Shown here piece after piece: positions 34,684 to 36,080 of a stretch of 36,080 nucleotides of DNA. The translations under genes and the position numbers were made by a program. Position 1 is the stretch's first letter. Each line of letters opens with the position of its first letter. The DNA comes from an uncultured Bacteroidota bacterium (GTDB lineage Bacteria > Bacteroidota > Bacteroidia > Flavobacteriales > Flavobacteriaceae): positions 1 to 36,080 of the forward strand of contig CABYEA010000012.1 of NCBI GenBank assembly GCA_902517895.1. Direction: 5' to 3'. The notes below the pieces were generated by a model that was not told the DNA's origin, did not search any database, and saw only the letters and a list, made by a program, of their open reading frames with translations.

Positions 34684-35598
34684 TTAATAATTATATTTTG
34701 TCAAATCAGGCCTGTTACTAATTCCGGAATTTATAATAGACAAAACCTCCTCTCTTTCTTTTCCAAAAAGAGGTTTTCTGGGAAGTCTTACATTTTCGGA
34801 ACCAATTTCTAAAATCGATTCAGCTAATTTGATATTTTGAACCAATTTTGGATTTATGTCTAATTCCAGTAAAGGTAAAAACCATCTGAATATTTCAATT
34901 GCTTCTTTAATTTTTCCTTGAGATTGAAGTTTATATACAGCAACTGTTTCTTCTGGAAATGCACAAACAAGACCAGCAATCCAACCATCAGCACCCATTA
35001 ATAAGCTTTCCAGTGCAATTGTATCAACACCAGTCATAATTTTCAATCTAGACCCAAAACTATTTTTTAACCTTGTCACATTAGAAATATCTCTAGTAGA
35101 TTCCTTAACTGCCTTTATGTTATCACATTTTAATAATTCGTTAAACATATCAACTGTAACTTCAATTCCATAATCAACTGGGTTGTTGTATATCATAATA
35201 GGAAGGTTGGTTGACTTAGCAATAGACTCAAAATAACTAATTGTCTCATTTCTTGCTGATTTATATCTCAAAGGGGGTAAGACCATTAAACCACTTGCAC
35301 CATGTTTTTCAGCTAATTTTACACTTTCTAGTGCTTCTTTTGTTGACTGTTCAGCGATATTAACAACAACAGGGATTTTATCATTAACAAATTCAACAGT
35401 ATTTCTGGTAAGAATATTTTTTTCCACTTGGCTTAAAGTACTAGCCTCACCCAAAGATCCTGCAAGAACAATTGCTTGTACATCTGATTTTAGCTGAAAT
35501 TCTAAATTCTTATTAAATAGGTCTAAATCCAGCTTATCATCATTCGTAAACTTGGTAGTAATCGCTGGCATAACACCACTCCATTGCATATAAGACAT
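34684..35598 (-). CDS. DapA-family 1-pyrroline-4-hydroxy-2-carboxylate deaminase
   Basis: 304 residues, class I aldolase fold of the dihydrodipicolinate synthase family. The G-S-L-G-E-A-S-T-L-S stretch near residue 47, the catalytic Tyr in I-Y-N-N-P near 137 and the Schiff-base Lys in A-V-K-E-S-T-R near 163 are visible. DapA proper would sit with lysine genes; here it leads a hydroxyproline operon, so the deaminase (HypD/LhpC) role making 2-oxoglutarate semialdehyde and ammonia is favoured. No clear promoter box in the 42 bases upstream, so transcription may come through from hemW. Confidence 0.85.
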   Translation of the reverse strand: MSYMQWSGVMPAITTKFTNDDKLDLDLFNKNLEFQLKSDVQAIVLAGSLGEASTLSQVEKNILTRNTVEFVNDKIPVVVNIAEQSTKEALESVKLAEKHGASGLMVLPPLRYKSARNETISYFESIAKSTNLPIMIYNNPVDYGIEVTVDMFNELLKCDNIKAVKESTRDISNVTRLKNSFGSRLKIMTGVDTIALESLLMGADGWIAGLVCAFPEETVAVYKLQSQGKIKEAIEIFRWFLPLLELDINPKLVQNIKLAESILEIGSENVRLPRKPLFGKEREEVLSIINSGISNRPDLTKYNY

Positions 35599-35640
35599 TT
35601 TATGTTGAAGATAATATTTTTTTAGTATTTTTTTGTCCCA

Positions 35641-36080
35641 TCAGGTTATGAACAAGTCTGAGGCTAAACCATCGGTTAAAAATTTATAATCTCTGGATGG
35701 ATGTAATTTATTATCGGTTTTAACTAATACTCCATCCATAATTTTTCGTTGAATTTGTTGTCTTAATTTTTCTAAATTTAGATTTGAAAATTTTGATTCG
35801 ATTAAATCTAAATCTAGTCCTTTAGAAGTTCTCAAACCAATCATTATTATTTCATTTAAAGTATCTGTTTTAGACAAAATCTCAGATTCATATGCTGTTG
35901 AATTTACTTTTATTTTTTCGATATACTTCTGGTTATTACTGATATTCCACTTTCTTTTAACTCCATCAAATGAATGAGCAGAGGGTCCAAAACCAATATA
36001 TTTTCCTCTGTTCCAATAAGTAACATTATTCGTACATTCATATCCAGGCTTAGCAAAACTAGAAAATTCATAATTTATAT
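35641..36080 (-). CDS. hemW: HemW (radical SAM heme chaperone), C-terminal part, truncated by window edge
   Basis: The minus-strand frame stays open to the window end, well above the TTG at 35877, so only the C-terminal 145 residues or so are seen. Recognisable HemW sequence: Y-E-F-S-S-F-A-K-P-G-Y-E-C, N-N-V-T-Y-W, Y-I-G-F-G-P-S-A-H-S-F, then the HemN_C winged domain with N-E-I-I-M-I-G-L-R-T-S-K-G-L. The upstream 4Fe-4S CxxxCxxC motif would lie beyond the window. HemW inserts heme into respiratory proteins. Stop is 42 bases before the hydroxyproline operon, same strand. Confidence 0.9.
   Translation of the reverse strand, partial: INYEFSSFAKPGYECTNNVTYWNRGKYIGFGPSAHSFDGVKRKWNISNNQKYIEKIKVNSTAYESEILSKTDTLNEIIMIGLRTSKGLDLDLIESKFSNLNLEKLRQQIQRKIMDGVLVKTDNKLHPSRDYKFLTDGLASDLFIT

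Noticed and set aside
34684-35598. Dihydrodipicolinate synthase (DapA) for lysine synthesis
   Set aside because: It opens an operon of hydroxyproline-catabolic genes, where the deaminase of the same family is expected.
1-36080. CRISPR arrays, insertion sequences, prophage or integrated elements
   Set aside because: No regularly spaced repeats, transposase, integrase or terminal inverted repeats were seen; gene content is chromosomal throughout.

Overview
The window is AT-rich (roughly 30% GC by eye), very tightly packed DNA from a member of the Bacteroidetes, most likely a marine flavobacterium (Flavobacteriia). The clues are a mevalonate-type isoprenoid operon with a UbiA-family prenyltransferase, a long CTC-type ribosomal protein L25, start regions without Shine-Dalgarno sequences, Bacteroidetes-style TAnnTTTG promoter boxes beside both tRNA-Leu genes and prs, and signal peptides and lipoboxes of flavobacterial type. 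There is no phage, insertion sequence, CRISPR array or rRNA. I see no non-coding stretch over 300 bases.

Layout. 1-3320: end of a YwaF/TP0381-type membrane protein, a small lipoprotein, a TPR protein and a DASS-family sodium/carboxylate symporter. 3317-9075: an acyl-CoA catabolic block with a crotonase, a biotin-dependent acyl-CoA carboxylase carboxyltransferase, a long-chain acyl-CoA synthetase and an isovaleryl-type acyl-CoA dehydrogenase. It resembles leucine (Liu) or acyclic terpene (Atu) degradation, but the biotin carboxylase subunit and the lyase are not here. 9072-15188: methionyl-tRNA synthetase without its usual C-terminal tRNA-binding domain, an LD-carboxypeptidase and Mfd. 15256-22805: housekeeping genes (GNAT, ArsC-like reductase, MgtE, RsmA, SerS, RibF, Pth, L25, Prs). 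22920-26015: mevalonate kinase, diphosphomevalonate decarboxylase and a UbiA-type prenyltransferase, flanked by two tRNA-Leu genes. The tRNA-Leu(UAG) lies just upstream in the same orientation and probably shares the operon's promoter. 26123-35598: a large three-domain fusion (APH-type kinase, M23 metallopeptidase, class III aminotransferase/phospho-lyase). It converges on a complete set of enzymes turning trans-4-hydroxy-L-proline into 2-oxoglutarate, with a DUF885 lipoprotein peptidase embedded. 35641-36080: C-terminal part of HemW.

How it fits together. The most interesting region is 26.1-35.6 kb. The kinase and phospho-lyase domains of the fusion resemble the animal enzymes that phosphorylate 5-hydroxylysine (or ethanolamine) and then eliminate phosphate and ammonia. 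The neighbouring operon degrades hydroxyproline. Hydroxylysine and hydroxyproline are the two signature modified residues of collagen, so the locus may be a use module for collagen-like peptides; this is inference. The second striking property is architectural: five of the six convergent protein-gene pairs overlap by exactly 4 bases, with the two stop codons interleaved (TTAA or TTAG), leaving no room for intrinsic terminators.
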